64,000 bases of DNA from contig OZ014413.1 in NCBI GenBank assembly GCA_963965975.1, positions 10,336,601 to 10,400,600 of the forward strand, written 5' to 3'. Positions 1 to 13,423 of this stretch are shown here, in pieces. Position 1 is the stretch's first letter, and each line of letters starts with the position of its first letter. This stretch comes from Xestospongia bergquistia. Lineage: Eukaryota > Porifera > Demospongiae > Haplosclerida > Petrosiidae. The notes under the pieces are model-generated. The model worked only from the letters and a program-made list of their open reading frames with translations. It was not told the origin of the DNA and did no database searches. The position numbers and the translations under genes are program-made.

Positions 1-84
1 TTCAGTTGTATAATAGGATTAGTGCCAGTAAAATTATAGTAAAAAAATAGATATTATGTGTATTTGTGATAACCTGGGGATCAC

Positions 85-495
85 TAGACTAAGTAAGTTC
101 TAGACTAGCAAACATCAGTACTTACCACAGTGACCTAGGATAGCTACCATTAGTAAGCTCTAGACTAGTAAACACCAGTACTTACCACAGTGACCTAGGA
201 CAACTACCATTAATAAGCTCTAGACTAGTAAACATCATTACTTACCACAGTGACTTAGGATAGCTACCATTAGTAAGCTCTAGACTAGTAAACATCAGTA
301 CTTACCACAGTGACTTAGGATAGTTACCATTAGTAAGCTCTAGACTAGTAAACATCAGTACTTACCACAGTGACCTAGGATAGCTACCATTAGTAAGCTC
401 TAGACTAGTAAACATCAGTATTGAGCTATGATAGCTACCATTAATAACCTCTATACTAGTAAACACATCAGTACTTACTACAGTGATAGTATACT
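85..495 (+). repeat. 60-bp minisatellite, array 1
   Basis: About seven imperfect units of 60 bp, each containing CTTACCACAGTGACCTAGG and ending near AGTAAGCTCTAGACTAG. The last units are degraded or shortened. The same unit recurs at about 24.9, 38.4, 43.95 and 53.7 kb. The array lies upstream of the first recognised exon of the RING gene, possibly inside one of its introns. Confidence 0.95.
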
Positions 496-776
496 AAGTT
501 GTAGTAATCCATTAATTTTGTACTAACAGTGCTGACCCATCTTGACTTACACATGACATAAAGGAGCTTGTGTTGCCAACATAGTTGTTGTAAACTTACT
601 TACAAAAGTTACCAGGAAGTAAACTCATGAATGTGTCAATGTTTTTAGTATGTGTTGCTTATTAATTTAACAAACAGTTTTATACATTTATAGAATTTGT
701 GTGTGTGTGTGTGTGTTTAAACTTGTTGAAATAACCAAGACATGTTTACCTTATATGGACCCGTTACTGTGTGCAG

Positions 777-881
777 TATATGTATGACAATCTACCTTTA
801 ACTAATAATATAATAGTAATGTTTATATGTACTTTGATCTTACTTGTTTATCTCATATCTTTGTTGCTGTACACATTCATT
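777..881 (+). CDS. Candidate transmembrane exon of the RING gene
   Basis: A 35-codon open stretch begins after the acceptor-like GTGTGCAG and encodes a strongly hydrophobic segment (NNIIVMFICTLILLVYLIS) suitable for one membrane span. If it ends at the weak donor ATT/GTTCAA it is phase 0 on both sides and would join in frame to the Arg-rich exon at 1150. Goliath/GRAIL proteins have a transmembrane helix just before this basic segment, which is why I propose it. The donor is poor, so this is tentative. Confidence 0.35.
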
Positions 882-1149
882 GTTCAAATTTATCTGTCCA
901 TTATCTCACATCTGTCTCTTGCTCCATTCCTCCATTTTTATTCAATTATTAGATTATAATATCCTATATGTTAAAGTGTTAATAATAATTACAGACTTGT
1001 ATCTTATTAACACCAGCTCATAAGATATAACATGCACTCCATATAAATAGATCATAGTAATAAGTCATTTTTAAAGTTAAAATAACACTGTATTGATATG
1101 AGAATGCTATTTTTATTAGTGAAGTGACTTCTTTTCTTCTACTAAATAG

Positions 1150-3637
1150 AGAAGAACAAGAAGAGCGGCTACAAGAGCCATCAACAATCTCTCAACTAGA
1201 AAATACAAAACTACAAAGGTCAGTTAATTTAACAATTATTACTACAACTATTGTATGAACTATTGTATTATGAGCATTCTTCAATGTCTAATAGTATATT
1301 GTTATAACTGGTGTTAAATTTGTTTACATTTGATAATTAATTGAAGTTTAATCATAGCTTGTTGACAAGTCATTACATGTACTTCATCAGATATATATAT
1401 GTATATATAATTATATCATTATGAGGTCATTAGTGTTCTCCAATTGAATAACCACTTCAAAGCATTAGATATCTAGACTCTTGTCTACAACATCCTATTG
1501 TGTGTGTCACCTAGGAGGTGTCTTCTCAATTCATTTTTTACATCTATTATTATTGTTACATTTCTTGTACACATGTGGTTTAGGTGGGATTCATGCAGCT
1601 GGTTGTATTATATCATATCATTGTATTGATTTACTCCATCTGTTTGGAGTACATACAGTTCAAAGTACTCTAGACGGTCTGTCAGGACTGATTGTATTGT
1701 AATACTCATTAGTAGAGTTCCTGCTTAATTTTTAAAATCTTATATAGGATTACTGCCCTATGTCTGACCTTTGCATCACAGTCTAATTCAATACCACACT
1801 TTAACTCAATTACATACTAAAGTGTAAAGTGTATAGGATAGTTCATCCGCTTAAAATGACATTGAAGTTTTCTTGTTTTCTTAACCAAGTTATTTTTCAC
1901 CTTATTTTAAACTTAATCTCCATAGTATGATATAATAGTAATATTGTTATGCCCTTAATGTTAACTAATACATTGAATAGTATTGTGGGACATTAACAAG
2001 TGTTCCTAAATGATGTTTGTACTAGTTCTGTTTGTATCTATAGTGGACAGATTGGCTCCATTAGTGTAGTATAAAATGTCCTCAATATAGAGGTTGTATA
2101 ATACACTAAAGTATTAGTATGGGACTAGAACAAGTGTCCTCAATATAGAGGTTGTATAATACACTAAAGTATTAGTATGGGACTAGAACAAGTGTCCTCA
2201 ATATAGAGGTTGTATAATACACTAAAGTATTAGTATGGGACTAGAACAAGTGTCCTCAATATAGAGGTTGTATAATACACTAAAGTATTAGTATGGGACT
2301 AGAACAAGTGTCCTCAATATAGAGGTTGTATAATACACTAAAGTATTAGTATGGGACTAGAACAAGTGTCCTCAATATAGAGGTTGTATAATACACTAAA
2401 GTATTAGTATGGGACTAGAACAAGTGTCCTCAATATAGAGGTTGTATAATACACTAAAGAATTAGTATGGGACTAGAACAAGTGTCCTCAATATAGAGGT
2501 TGTATAATACACTAAAGAATTAGTATGGGACTAGAACAAGTATCCTCAATATAGAGGTTGTATAATACACTAAATTATTAGTATGGGACTAGAACAAGTG
2601 TCCTCAATATAGAGGTTATATAATACACTAAAGTATTAGTATGGGACTAGAACAAGTGTCCTCAATATAGAGGTTATATAATACACTAAAGTATTAGTAT
2701 GGGACTTGAACAAGTGTCCTCAATATAGAGGTTGTATAATACACTAAAGTATTAGTATGGGACTAGAACAAGTGTCCTCAATAGAGAGGTTGTATAATAC
2801 ACTAAAGTATTAGTATGGGACTAGAACAAGTGTCCTCAATAGAGAGGTTGTATAATACACTAAAGTATTAGTATGGGACTAGAACAAGTGTCCTCAATAG
2901 AGAGGTTGTATAATACACTAAACTATTAGTATGGGACTAGACCAATTGTCTTTATAATTGAGGTTGTGGTAATGAGAAGTTAATATCTTGTATTGTTATC
3001 TATTGATCTTTTGATAGGATGATACTCACTCAATCTCTTCAGAAGATGAGCCAACATGTGCTGTTTGTCTTGAGTCATTCAAACATAATGATCTCCTCAG
3101 AACACTTCCCTGCAGGTAAGTGAGTAGTTATCTCCTCTTTTGTTTATAGCATTATTTAGTTATGACATTTACTATTCATCAATTCAAACTTGAAAACAAT
3201 TTTTTATCTTTTATAGTCATGAGTTTCACAAAAAGTGTATTGATCCGTGGTTGACAAGTAAAGCCACCTGCCCTCTTTGTAAATGTCACATAGTTAGTAG
3301 ACAGGTAGGTAAAATTTTATACTGACTATCATAAAAAAAATTGTACTGATTATCATTAAAAAATTTGTACCAACTAAGATTGTAGTAATAGTTGAATTAA
3401 CAAATCAATAGATGAATAACAAATGAAACAATTAGATAATGAATTTATATGTATCTTATTTTATAGGGAAGTCGTGCCCGGCCTTCATTGACATTGACCA
3501 CTACTTCAGACACATTGGAATTAGCAAACCATGTTGAATTAGATGAAATTAACGAAGAAGAGATAAACTCACGTGAAAATCAACAAGAAAGACTGGACAA
3601 TAATGTTGAGGGAGACTCAGCTATAAATATAAATTAA
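1150..3637 (+). CDS. Goliath/RNF130-like RING-H2 E3 ubiquitin ligase, 3' part
   Basis: Four exons are readable: 1150-1218, 3018-3115, 3217-3304 and 3477-3637, with GT-AG borders and matching phases. The first encodes a basic segment ([18 protein letters not shown]) like the stretch that follows the membrane helix in Goliath/RNF130. Exons 2 and 3 encode a complete RING-H2 finger, CAVCLESF, then [16 protein letters not shown] and CPLC, with the C-x2-C, C-x-H-x2-H-x2-C, C-x2-C zinc ligands. The last exon is an acidic tail ending in TAA. Family members are endosomal or vesicular ubiquitin ligases with a luminal PA domain. The PA domain and start codon were not found and may lie left of the window. 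The 1.8-kb intron holds the 58-bp minisatellite. Confidence 0.85.
2078..2945 (+). repeat. 58-bp minisatellite in RING gene intron
   Basis: About 15 head-to-tail units of exactly 58 bp, nearly identical, beginning GTCCTCAATATAGAGGTTG and ending GGGACTAGAACAA. Each unit contains the small inverted repeat CCTC-AATATA-GAGG. Late units share the variant AATAGAGAGG, so variants are clustered as expected for local copying. It is unrelated to the 60-bp minisatellite. Confidence 0.97.
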
Positions 3638-4501
3638 ATGATAACATCTTGACTGTTTGTTATATTTTTATTATAAAGTTAGTTTTTTTCTGTTTAAACT
3701 GAAGAAGGTTTATTTGATATTTCTACAAAGTTTTGTTTCCTCCTACGTCATGTCTTTGTTCATTGATGTATTCTAGTAAAATAAATATATAAGTTTTTAT
3801 TATTAATTGGGTTTAGTCCAGTACTTGTCCTTTATTATTATGTTAAAACAATTTACAAAATAATAACAACGTTACAATTAATTGACAACTACAGAACAAT
3901 ACAAAATGAAGTCAGTTTTGGAACAATAATTAAGAACAGATAATATTTAAAGAACATGTTATACAATAAATATAATAGGAGTAAAATTAACTATAGTTAT
4001 TATATATATTAATTTATAGTAAATGTAGTTATTATTATTATTATTTAAAAGAAAGTAAACATATTGTACAGCTGCACTTACCATTATAGCTATAGTCATT
4101 ACAACCACACCCATCAATGGAGTGCATTGTAGTCCTGACAACAGATATTACAATTGACAAGATCATGTTTTATATTTAAAAATGAAGACATTATACAACT
4201 TTTACAGAGCCAAATTGATTGTGTGGATCTTTGTAATAAATGATTTTTTTTTAAAAATTCCCCTATATCATGAGAAAGAGAAATTATTATAGATGGCCCA
4301 CATAAACTCTATTATTAATTTCTCTGAACTAGTAATTCTTTGTTGCTTTTTGTAATTACATAATTTTATCATTAAACAAAAGATTTTTTATTGTGTTAAA
4401 ACGTAATGATTCTATAAAAAAAACTCAAAAATAAACAATTGTTTTGTTTCAAATAAAATAAATTCTTTTTCTAAATACATGTACTTCTGTTACACTATTT
4501 A
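3638..4501. other. Convergent intergenic stretch, no gene seen
   Basis: AT-rich sequence between the stop of the RING gene (+) and the stop of the phosphodiesterase gene (-). It contains AATAAA-like signals near 3780 on the plus strand and is otherwise low-complexity. I see no conserved coding segment on either strand. Confidence 0.6.
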
Positions 4502-7500
4502 CTAAAGAGACTTTCCTTCTTCTTTCCATTTCAACCAATTGTCATGATTAACAAGTAAATTATCATAAGCAGAAAATGTTTCTGGTATAACTTGAGACAA
4601 CAACCTAGTAATCAATTAAAGAAAGAACATTAATCTTTCATTCCATACATACTCATACAAGTTAACACATATTGTAATAATGTTCCTTTATACAACAAGG
4701 AAATTATAATCATTACATCTACAATAATAATGATATATAGCTATATATAGCCTGTACACTTACCACATAGCATTAGCCTATAAATAGTAACAAACTGTTC
4801 TATTTTTAGTAACAAAATATTCCATCCTAGAGTTTAGGCTATGTGTCATTAGTTTACTTGTAAACTGGCATGGCTATTTTGTCAAGAAATCCCAGCTGCT
4901 GTTCAGTGAGTATGGCCTTATCTCTGTCCATCATAACGCTAGGTACAACTCCTATGGCTTTTTCCTGAATGGATGGATGATCAGTAGATAAATGAGTGGA
5001 CAGATAAATTATCGTACCTGGTCACCCTGACTAAAAAACTCTGTATATATTAATTTCTATAACAAGGAAAGAAATACGTCAAAAACTACAAGATTATTAT
5101 CTCACCGAAACTGCAACAGTACTCTCCCAGTCCTTTAGACAAGCTGATAAGTCGCATGATGTCATGAGCAGGGAACGGAGCAGGTGATGGTGACGTGGTT
5201 CAGAGGGGTTGAACCCATTCTCTGCCATATGCTCTAGTTCCTTTACAATTTTCAAGTGAGTACCAATATCAGTGGCTAATATAATATCATGTATGAGATC
5301 TAATGTTTCACGATATTCCTGTGGATTAGAGAAAGGTTTAAAAATATCAGTTACAAACTAATAGAGTCGTTACAAGGACAATATGACAACTCCTAGCTTG
5401 TAAAGTTTTCTAGTAATAATTTTAGCTTCCATAGAAACAGTGCCCAAAATGAAATTAAACCACACCCCCTTAATCATTGACGTATACAGCAATTAATGAA
5501 TGTTATTAACTCTAACTGTGAGCTTTGCTACTGCAAAGATGGGTGTGGTTGATCATGCTTTAACTTTCTTACTAGCTTGCTTCTCTACCTCTATTTCTAG
5601 CAGTCTATAGTTATAGTATTCCACTGACATTTGTCCTAATTATATAATCTCTTTCATTACTTTTCCAAAACAAATAATAGGATAACTTTTCATATCCAAT
5701 ATCTAATAATTTTTAACCCTATTATGACTCTATTGTTTTCTTCTAAATTATACTTTAATAGTCTCATTTTGTTATTAGAAAATACTTCATTTGTTCATTC
5801 TGTTAATTAAGGTAATCATTACATAGGGGATGGGACTTACATCTGATGTAAGGTTCTCAAATAGATTACATCCTTTTGAGTTCAATATGCACATTGTTTG
5901 TGAAAAATGATGTCGCTAATAAGAAAGAAAGTTAAGTAATAAAGAAACAAATTAATGGATGAATGAAAAATTGAATGGATATATAGATAGACCAATGAAC
6001 GTATTATGTATTTAGTATTCACTGATGAATGGATTAATAAAATGAATAGACATTATAGATGGATGAATGGATGGATGGATGGTGCCTAATATATATTACT
6101 TCTAATACAGATCCTTGAGAACTATACAATGATGCTAAAACTGAATTCTAAAAAGTAACAAAAAGTTTAAAATTTTATTCCAAAAGTTTCTAAAAACTTA
6201 CAGAGGACACTTGAAAAGCATTATTAGTACCACGATGATCAATATCATGACAGAGACAAGACACAAACAAGGCCAGTAGTTCTAGTTCTGATAAAAGACG
6301 TAGGCCATTACAATTTTTATAGAGAGTATAACAGAAGTGAGTCACAGAGAAGGCATGCATCCAGTTATGGTATGGAGGATTACGATAGCCTTTCTTCACC
6401 ATTATAACAAATCTAGAGAGACAATAACGATACATTTGTTATGTGACTTTGACAATATTACATGTATATGTGAGGTTAAGTGTTGTTAAACACTAGTGTA
6501 TGAGTTTCAGTCTAAAATTTACTAATCTATTATTAACATTATCCTAGTATTGACTTAGTATGAGTCTCAGTCTAAAATTAGTATTAGTTTCAGTCTAAAG
6601 ATAGTATGAGTCTCAGTGTATTAATATTACAATGTGTTCTCACTTTGCCAAAGTCTTTCGTGGTATTTTCCATCTCTGAATTAGACCCATCTCTTTCATC
6701 ATACTGATCACAGCCTGGAAATAAACTCACACTCAATATCACAGTCCATCCATTATCAATCCATCCATCCATTCCCCTCTGTCCCCATATTGTCCATCCA
6801 TTTGTTTATTACCAATGGTGTGTCATTATCAGGGATACAACGAGGTGAGAACAAAAACTCAGAAATATGAGAATGAAAACTATCAGTTGATGGTACAGTA
6901 GTCTTTGCTAACAAGACAACATCATCATTGTGTACCTAGACAATAACACATTATATTATACAGTTAACAATACAATAACACATTATATTATATAGTTAAT
7001 AATACAATAAGACATTATATTATATAGTTAACAATACAATAACACATTATATTATACAGTTAACAATACAATAACACATTATATTATACAGTTAACAATA
7101 CAATAACACATTATATTATACACTTGATAATAAATAAAGGAAAGAGAGGGAGGAAGATATTGTTATAAATTAATATTGAAGATGTTGTACTAGTATACAA
7201 AAGACAAAAATAATAACACCATAGTAAGTACCATTTACTAGTTTTTTAAAGAAACATATTTTTTCATCCTTTATATTATACAATATAATAGTCATTACCT
7301 GCATATGATATATCATTAATTCTGTTGATAGTTGACTTCTAGATTGTTCCATTAATACACTATTATAAAGCATTGACTGTAGAGAGAGAGAGAGAGAGAG
7401 AGGGAGGGAACATGTCTTATATCATGGACCATTTCATTATATATGTAAAAACAATACAGACAATAATTATCTATTTTCAAAAAGTCATGTGACTGATCAT

Positions 7501-8077
7501 GTGACTACTCACATGATAAATACTGATGCCACAGTAAACAGAGAAACTCTTAGCTAATTCTTCATCATAGTTAGTAAAGAATCGACCTGATAAACAGGTA
7601 ATAGATGGGCATATAAACCAGTTTAACTGGTTAGTCTTACTTACCGCCCTCTTTATTAACTAACTGAGCCACGCCTACAACTGCAATACAAAATTACATA
7701 ACTATTATTAATAGTTAATTAAGTGACACACCTCCAGTGTGATCAATAATTGGTACACACAAGATATTCCTGAAAGAAAAGAGTAAGCATTAAAGTTACA
7801 TTCCCAATCCATATAATTCAGGAATGAGGATATTATAAAACCTCTCTACATGACTTAGGGAATTTAAAAATTAATTCAAAGTGTCCTTTATAAGAGTTAG
7901 CAATGTGACATTGTGATAAATTTTCTTACCTTGTCACAAAACCAGTAGATTTATCAATCTCTTTATAAAACTGAGGATGTTTGTAAGCATCACGTATATT
8001 GACTGTTTTACCACTTTGTGCAACATAGCCTGCAATACCTTGTCCCAATGGAATACGTAATGGAACCCCTGTTTCCT

Positions 8078-8131
<54 letters not shown>

Positions 8132-8563
8132 GAGAATTTAATTTTGGTATAAAATAAAAGACAAAATTACTAACTGGTAATTCACTATCAAAAACAACAG
8201 CTACTAGTTCTTGAGTTTCTTTCTCAACCAAAAAAAGTGAACATCTATATACAAAAAATGATAACACTAAATGACTTTATGAAAGAGAAAACACCTTTCA
8301 GCTTTTGTTAAATTTCTTGCTTCTTCCATTATTGAATGAAGTAATACATCAGAATCATCTATTAAAAAGCTATATTAATTATCAAATTAATAACAGGGAC
8401 ATACTCAATAGTGTGAACAGGTTCCTAGCAACATTGAGAAGGGCCTGATTTTGATGTTTTACAGCAATTTCATGTCTAAATTGTAATGTATTGGCCAACA
8501 TTGTAGAACAAAATTTAATAACAAACAACATGTTTTCCTGATCTTGTGTAGTAAAACTAGAGA

Positions 8564-8631
<68 letters not shown>

Positions 8632-9939
8632 GACAGAGAGAGAAAAAGAGACAGAGAGATCCAATAAACAATTAAACATTAAGGACACATACCCATTCTT
8701 TTTATCAAATGCTACAGCCACACCTATTACTGATATAGTATCTAAACTATTACGTCTGCTCCTCATTGGCATACATAACATGTTTTTGGGTTCATAGTCT
8801 ATAACAGAGAGAGAGAGAGAAAGAGTAAAAGGAATACGTCAGTGGCTTACTATTGATAAAATCTGTGTTAGGGTTTATTCTTGCATCCTGCCAAAGTAAA
8901 TATATATACTACTATAGTTGTAACAGCCTCACTTCAGAGACATTATTAATGTGTACAATCTCATCAGACAATACACAGCGTCCATAAACACATTCTGATA
9001 CCTAATAAAAACATTACATTACAATAATTGAACGAAACAATAAAGGTAGATACAATGACTTACTGCTATACGAATTTCAATGTCTAAAGGAGATTCATCA
9101 AAAACCTAAAAAATTAAAATAATGCCTTCATAAACAACAACTTTTGACAAATATTCAATGCTATTATAACAAGTAATGCTGTATAACAGGTTTCAAATAC
9201 TGGTACGACTAGTTATTAATACTTGAATATAATACATTATATACCTCACATATCAGTTCAGAGTTGTCCTCATCAACAATGAACAGAACAGACACAGCAC
9301 ACTTAAGAAGCTGTTTCAACTAATGTACAACAAGTAACAGTAACCATGGCAACATAACAGTCATAAATGACTACTATATTAAGGGTAGTTATCCTCATAT
9401 CAGTACTAATACAATCACATACATATTAAATATGGGATGATATATGAACATGTAGTAATGTAGTCTTGTTGGTCTAACACATAACATAAATATAATGTAA
9501 CTGACATGTGTTTGAATTTTGAGTAAAAGGAGGTTAACATCTAAATCAACAAGGCTACCTATGAGATGAGATGAGAGAGAAAGAAAGAGAGAGAGAGAGA
9601 GAGAGAGAATATCATATAGAGAATTAGAGATTACTGCCAGCACTTACCACAAACTTTCAACATCCCCTCAACACGTGACTTGTCATCTTCCTTCTTGACT
9701 TGTTTCAATACTCTATCAGCAGCTACCTCAACCTACATGTATTGATTATGTGATCAGTCATGTGATAACTAATTTAGTACATTTTTTGATAGCCATTCAA
9801 GTTTTTCTCTCAATTGTGCATTGGGCTCATCACAGACAGCCTATTAATATGTCACGGGTAAATCATGTGATTGTCATGTGACTCACTATCATCAGTGCTA
9901 CAACACGCATTTCATTGTAGTTAGTGATTGGCTGAACTA

Positions 9940-9977
<38 letters not shown>

Positions 9978-10815
9978 CAGAGATATTATCATAATAGTTA
10001 CCAATTCTATCTTCAATAGATTGTGATGATATATCTAGTATCTCACAGATTGGATCATCAGTTGGTATTGATTTCATGACCTCTAAACTACGTTGTCTAA
10101 TAACTTTCCTAATATAATAAATAAATTAACAACTTCGTTAATTAAATTAACAACTTCATTAATTAAATTAATAACTTCATAATTACTAAATCATTCATCC
10201 ATTAATCCATCTGTCTAATTCACTCATCCATTGATCATACCACAATATTCCAGATTTCGGCAATTCTTTAAACATATCATTACTAGCAGAATATCTCAAG
10301 TCATCGTGTGCGAATAATAATGTTTTTGCTTTGGACTATAATGTGAGTAAAATATGGATGTTATAAGATAATAAAATAGATGTATGGACAATGTAATGGA
10401 TGCATTGGTGACATGATGGATGTACTGGTGACATGATGGATGCATTGGTGACATGATGGATGTATAGGTAAGATAGAATGGACACATGAACAGTCAACCT
10501 AGCCTAGGTTTTAATGGATGTCTCACAAGGAAATGATATAGATATATGTTGAGTGAGTTAACTACAGTTCAATCAATACTTACCACATTTTGTAGTGTAG
10601 CATGAATTCCTTGACACACAGATGTAGTGAATTCTGCTTCACTCATTGATGAGGCTATGGCCAAGATGGCCTCCTGCAAGGAAGACACGTCACTAATCAT
10701 ATTCTATCTTAGTACACGGTCTAACTTCAAATTGGCTGGCACGTATAGCTGATGGTCTACGGAAGAGGAAGTCAAATTCTTCATCTTTACTTGACTGTGA
10801 TCGTAAACTCGCCAT
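4502..10815 (-). CDS. Cyclic nucleotide phosphodiesterase, PDE2A-like, with tandem GAF domains
   Basis: About 20 short exons on the minus strand, from ATG at 10815 (MASLRSQSS) to a stop at 4502-4504. The N-terminal half holds a divergent GAF-like region (about 8.7-10.4 kb) and a clear second GAF domain with [18 protein letters not shown] near 8.0 kb. That GAF domain also has the VNKEGG and FFTNYDEE parts of the NKFDE cyclic-nucleotide motif near 7.5-7.7 kb. The catalytic domain follows: [15 protein letters not shown] and [13 protein letters not shown] at 6190-6430 give the metal-binding His/Asp residues, with MTSCDLS near 5.15 kb. The segment [17 protein letters not shown] is closest to PDE2A among the families I know; PDE11 or PDE5 is less likely. 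Expected role is GAF-regulated hydrolysis of cGMP/cAMP. Introns are rich in CT tracts just before acceptors. Confidence 0.9.
6949..7127. repeat. 32-bp tandem repeat in phosphodiesterase intron
   Basis: Five to six units of 32 bp of the form CACATTATATTATACAG plus TTAACAATACAATAA, with few substitutions. It lies wholly within an intron of the minus-strand phosphodiesterase gene. Confidence 0.9.
8071..8139 (-). repeat. Compound (GT)n(GA)n microsatellite at a splice acceptor
   Basis: On the sense (minus) strand this is a CT run followed by a CA run, directly before the acceptor of the exon encoding [11 protein letters not shown]. It serves as an extended pyrimidine-rich tract of the phosphodiesterase gene. 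Confidence 0.85.
8561..8650 (-). repeat. (GA)n / (GACA)n microsatellite at a splice acceptor
   Basis: About 80 bases of GA repeat with a block of GACA units. On the sense strand of the phosphodiesterase gene it is a CT tract ending in CTAG at the acceptor of the exon encoding TTQDQENM. The open frames it creates (runs of Ser-Leu) are artefacts. Confidence 0.88.
9570..9610 (-). repeat. CT microsatellite at a splice acceptor of the phosphodiesterase gene
   Basis: A GA run on the plus strand, CT on the sense strand, ending at the CATAG acceptor of the exon encoding [15 protein letters not shown]. Similar tracts lie at 7381-7402, 8803-8825 and 9944-9973, each at an acceptor of the same gene. Confidence 0.8.
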
Positions 10816-11574
10816 TTATAACATGCAAAAATTGCAGTTAATTTATTATTTTTAACTCTTTATTAACTAAAATGCTGACAGAAGACTCCACCCACTCAAT
10901 ACCTTCAAGAATAAACAATAGGGATTTCATAGTAAGTCAATGTATCATGTGATCAGATAACTAATACAATGTAGTAAATATTTACATAATATGTTTAAAT
11001 GATATTACCGAAAGTCTAACACAACATTTGTGCATGTGATAATGAGAAACAGAGTGTACTCAAATGTACCTGTTAAATGTCCCATATCAGATATTATCTG
11101 ATTGCCTGTGTAATGAACCAGTTAACTTCAGTATTGAGGCACGTAACATCATGACAATGTTGATAGTAAAAGTTACTAAGTTTATTCTATTTGGTAAAAT
11201 ATTTCATCAACGATGACAATATTTGTCACATGATTAGTAACAACTCTGATATACACCAACTGTTTATACTTTGATAGTATAGTGAATAGTAAGATATAAT
11301 GGACTCTGTTCCTTGTCATACAAAGTTCATGTACACGTATAGCTGTATAATATGATGTATATGTACTTGTGTATTGATTATATTACTTCATAGGAGGTTG
11401 AGGGTGGGGCGAAGGGGGCTGATTTCCCCCCAACTTTACATAGAGTAACCCATTTTCCATGTAAAGCATTCATTACTTTGTAATACAAATACATAATTTT
11501 TATCCACCCATCTAATTGACAGATTAAACTGATAGATCTCTGTAAGCAACTAACTTTATTTTAATTATATAGTA
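10816..11574. promoter_or_regulatory. Divergent intergenic region
   Basis: About 760 bp between the start of the phosphodiesterase gene (-) and the start of the talin-like gene (+), so it should hold both promoters. A G-rich then C-rich patch at 11400-11440 resembles part of the C-rich element at 16.4 kb. No other motif stands out. Confidence 0.5.
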
Positions 11575-13272
11575 ATGGCGGATAATACAACTGAGTTTCA
11601 GTCTCAAATTCCTAACAGAAGTGTAATACATGTCTCATTAGATCATGATGTCACCTCAAATGATCATGAAGTACAAGGAACTATAAAATCTAAAGAGGTA
11701 AATAAAGGGTTAATAATAGTGTTATATTTTAACTACATGAAGGATTACCTAATGGTAATAGTAATACTCTGTCTGTCTCTTTCTTTCTCTCTCTCTCCTT
11801 TCAGGACAGTCAAGGAGATGTTGTTACTCAAACTTGCATTAAAGCTATTAGTAGGATTCAAGAATTAATTGATGATTTACAATCATCTGCTCTACAAGTT
11901 ACAGCTGGTACTCTGACTATAGAAGATTGTCAAGGAAGTTTATCATCTTATTGTCGTCTATTAGCAGAAGGAGCTAAAGTGTATGTTACATAACTTGAGT
12001 CTACTATTAATGAGTCTACTAATAATGAGTCTACTATTAATTGAGCCATTAATTTTAGTAATTTTAAAAATTGTTATGAATATAAAATTACATTTCATCA
12101 TAAAGTAATGTTATATATTAGGTGTGACTCAGGAAATTGTTAAATCTGTACCAAATAAATCATAATGTTTTTAAATTGTTAAAATTAGCAGATTTAATTA
12201 TTAAAGAATATTAACTTTATAATCAATAACAAAACTGTTTATCATTGTAGTATGGTTGGTGATACTAACCGTCTGGTTAGTGTTGATGTCCAATCACAAG
12301 AACAATTAATTGAGGCAATTACTAAAATTGTAGAGAGTATTCAATTAACTGTTGAGTTAGTTAAGAAAGGAGTTTCATGTTTATCTTCTGATAACATTGA
12401 AACTAAGGTAACTTTAATATATAACTGCTCCATATTATCACTCTGTTAATATATTGTAGTTATTAATGTTATCAGTTGTAAGAGATGTTGCTGGTACTGT
12501 TGCTAATGTTATTGACTCCACTTGTGCAATGAAAGGTAAAAGTGTGGATGATCCAGCTATAGATCTAGAGAATAGGAAAGACTCTACTAAAGTAAGTACT
12601 AGTTGTTAGTAATAGGTATATATTATAATTGTACTTTAGAAAATAATTGTTCAAGTCCGTAATTTAGTTAAAACAATTAAAAATGTAGAAGATGTTGCTG
12701 TTCAAAGTGGACATTGTATGGAGAGAACTATTGATAATAGTGAAACATTTCTAAAGGTTTGTCCTGTAAGTAAAGTCCTAGTTATAGGAATGAGACTGTC
12801 AGACATCTAGATATATATGTGAATTCAAGCATCAATCTGTAGACATAGGAATGGGTCTTTTCAGTTTTGGTCTATATATGAGGAATGGACATGATTTAAT
12901 TGATGCATTGATTCTAAAACAGAGAGACCTCCTTACTGTTTATTCCAATAAATTTGATAAGATTTTTCTGAAGTTTCTTTTTACAGTTAACTGTAACTGA
13001 CTATATAACAATGAGTTATCATTATATAACTTGTGACTTTTGCCATATGCACTCATGAGTCCACAAAAAGAGGTATGTCCCAAGTAAATGGAGATAAAGA
13101 GGGTGGAGCTTATTACCTTTTTTATGTAAAATTAATATAGATTAGAGAAGATAGAGCTCCTAAGAACAAACCTTATAAGGAAATGAGTATTGAAGAACAA
13201 ATTACTGCAAAAATGAAGGAACTAGAATCTTTTCATATAACATGTAGATATCCAGGAGGTAGACGAAGGTAA
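11575..13272 (+). CDS. Talin-rod-like protein, stand-alone fragment (copy A)
   Basis: Phase-consistent exons encode about 300 residues, starting MADNTTEFQSQ at 11575. From exon 2 on, the order of segments follows one part of the talin rod: CIKAISRIQELIDDL, TAGTLTIED, VMVGDTNRLVSV, a VVRDVAG-like helix, and CAMKGKSVDDPAI. The last exon ends KEMSIEEQITAKMKEL, then stops at 13270 or splices to a short tail. I compare it with the rod bundles around R9 of talin from memory. Talins are about 2,500 residues with FERM, rod and I/LWEQ domains; none of those other parts is here. It has its own ATG and intact splice sites, so it may be a real small protein or a gene fragment. A GCP4-bearing duplication starts in the intron near 12,154, so the first two exons exist only in copy A. 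Function unknown. Confidence 0.65.
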
Positions 13273-13423
13273 CTATTAATATTGTATTATATATTTTTAA
13301 ACTTTATAATGATTTTTTATATCAATATTTTTAATGTCTTTATTTTGTTTTATAGTATAATCATTAAAGTCATCTGCTTTTTGTGTTTCCGTGTAGTTGA
13401 ATGGAATTATTAAACTTTAATTG

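Noticed and set aside
1481..1702. 73-codon plus-strand frame
   Set aside because: Lies in the large RING gene intron, has no motif, and is not preceded by a convincing acceptor in phase.
3959..4141. 60-codon minus-strand frame
   Set aside because: Low-complexity, Asn-rich from ATT repeats, between two 3' ends; nothing supports a gene.
8459..8781. Minus-strand frames rich in Ser-Leu repeats
   Set aside because: They are translations of GA/CT microsatellites next to real phosphodiesterase exons; only the exon part ([18 protein letters not shown]) is genuine.
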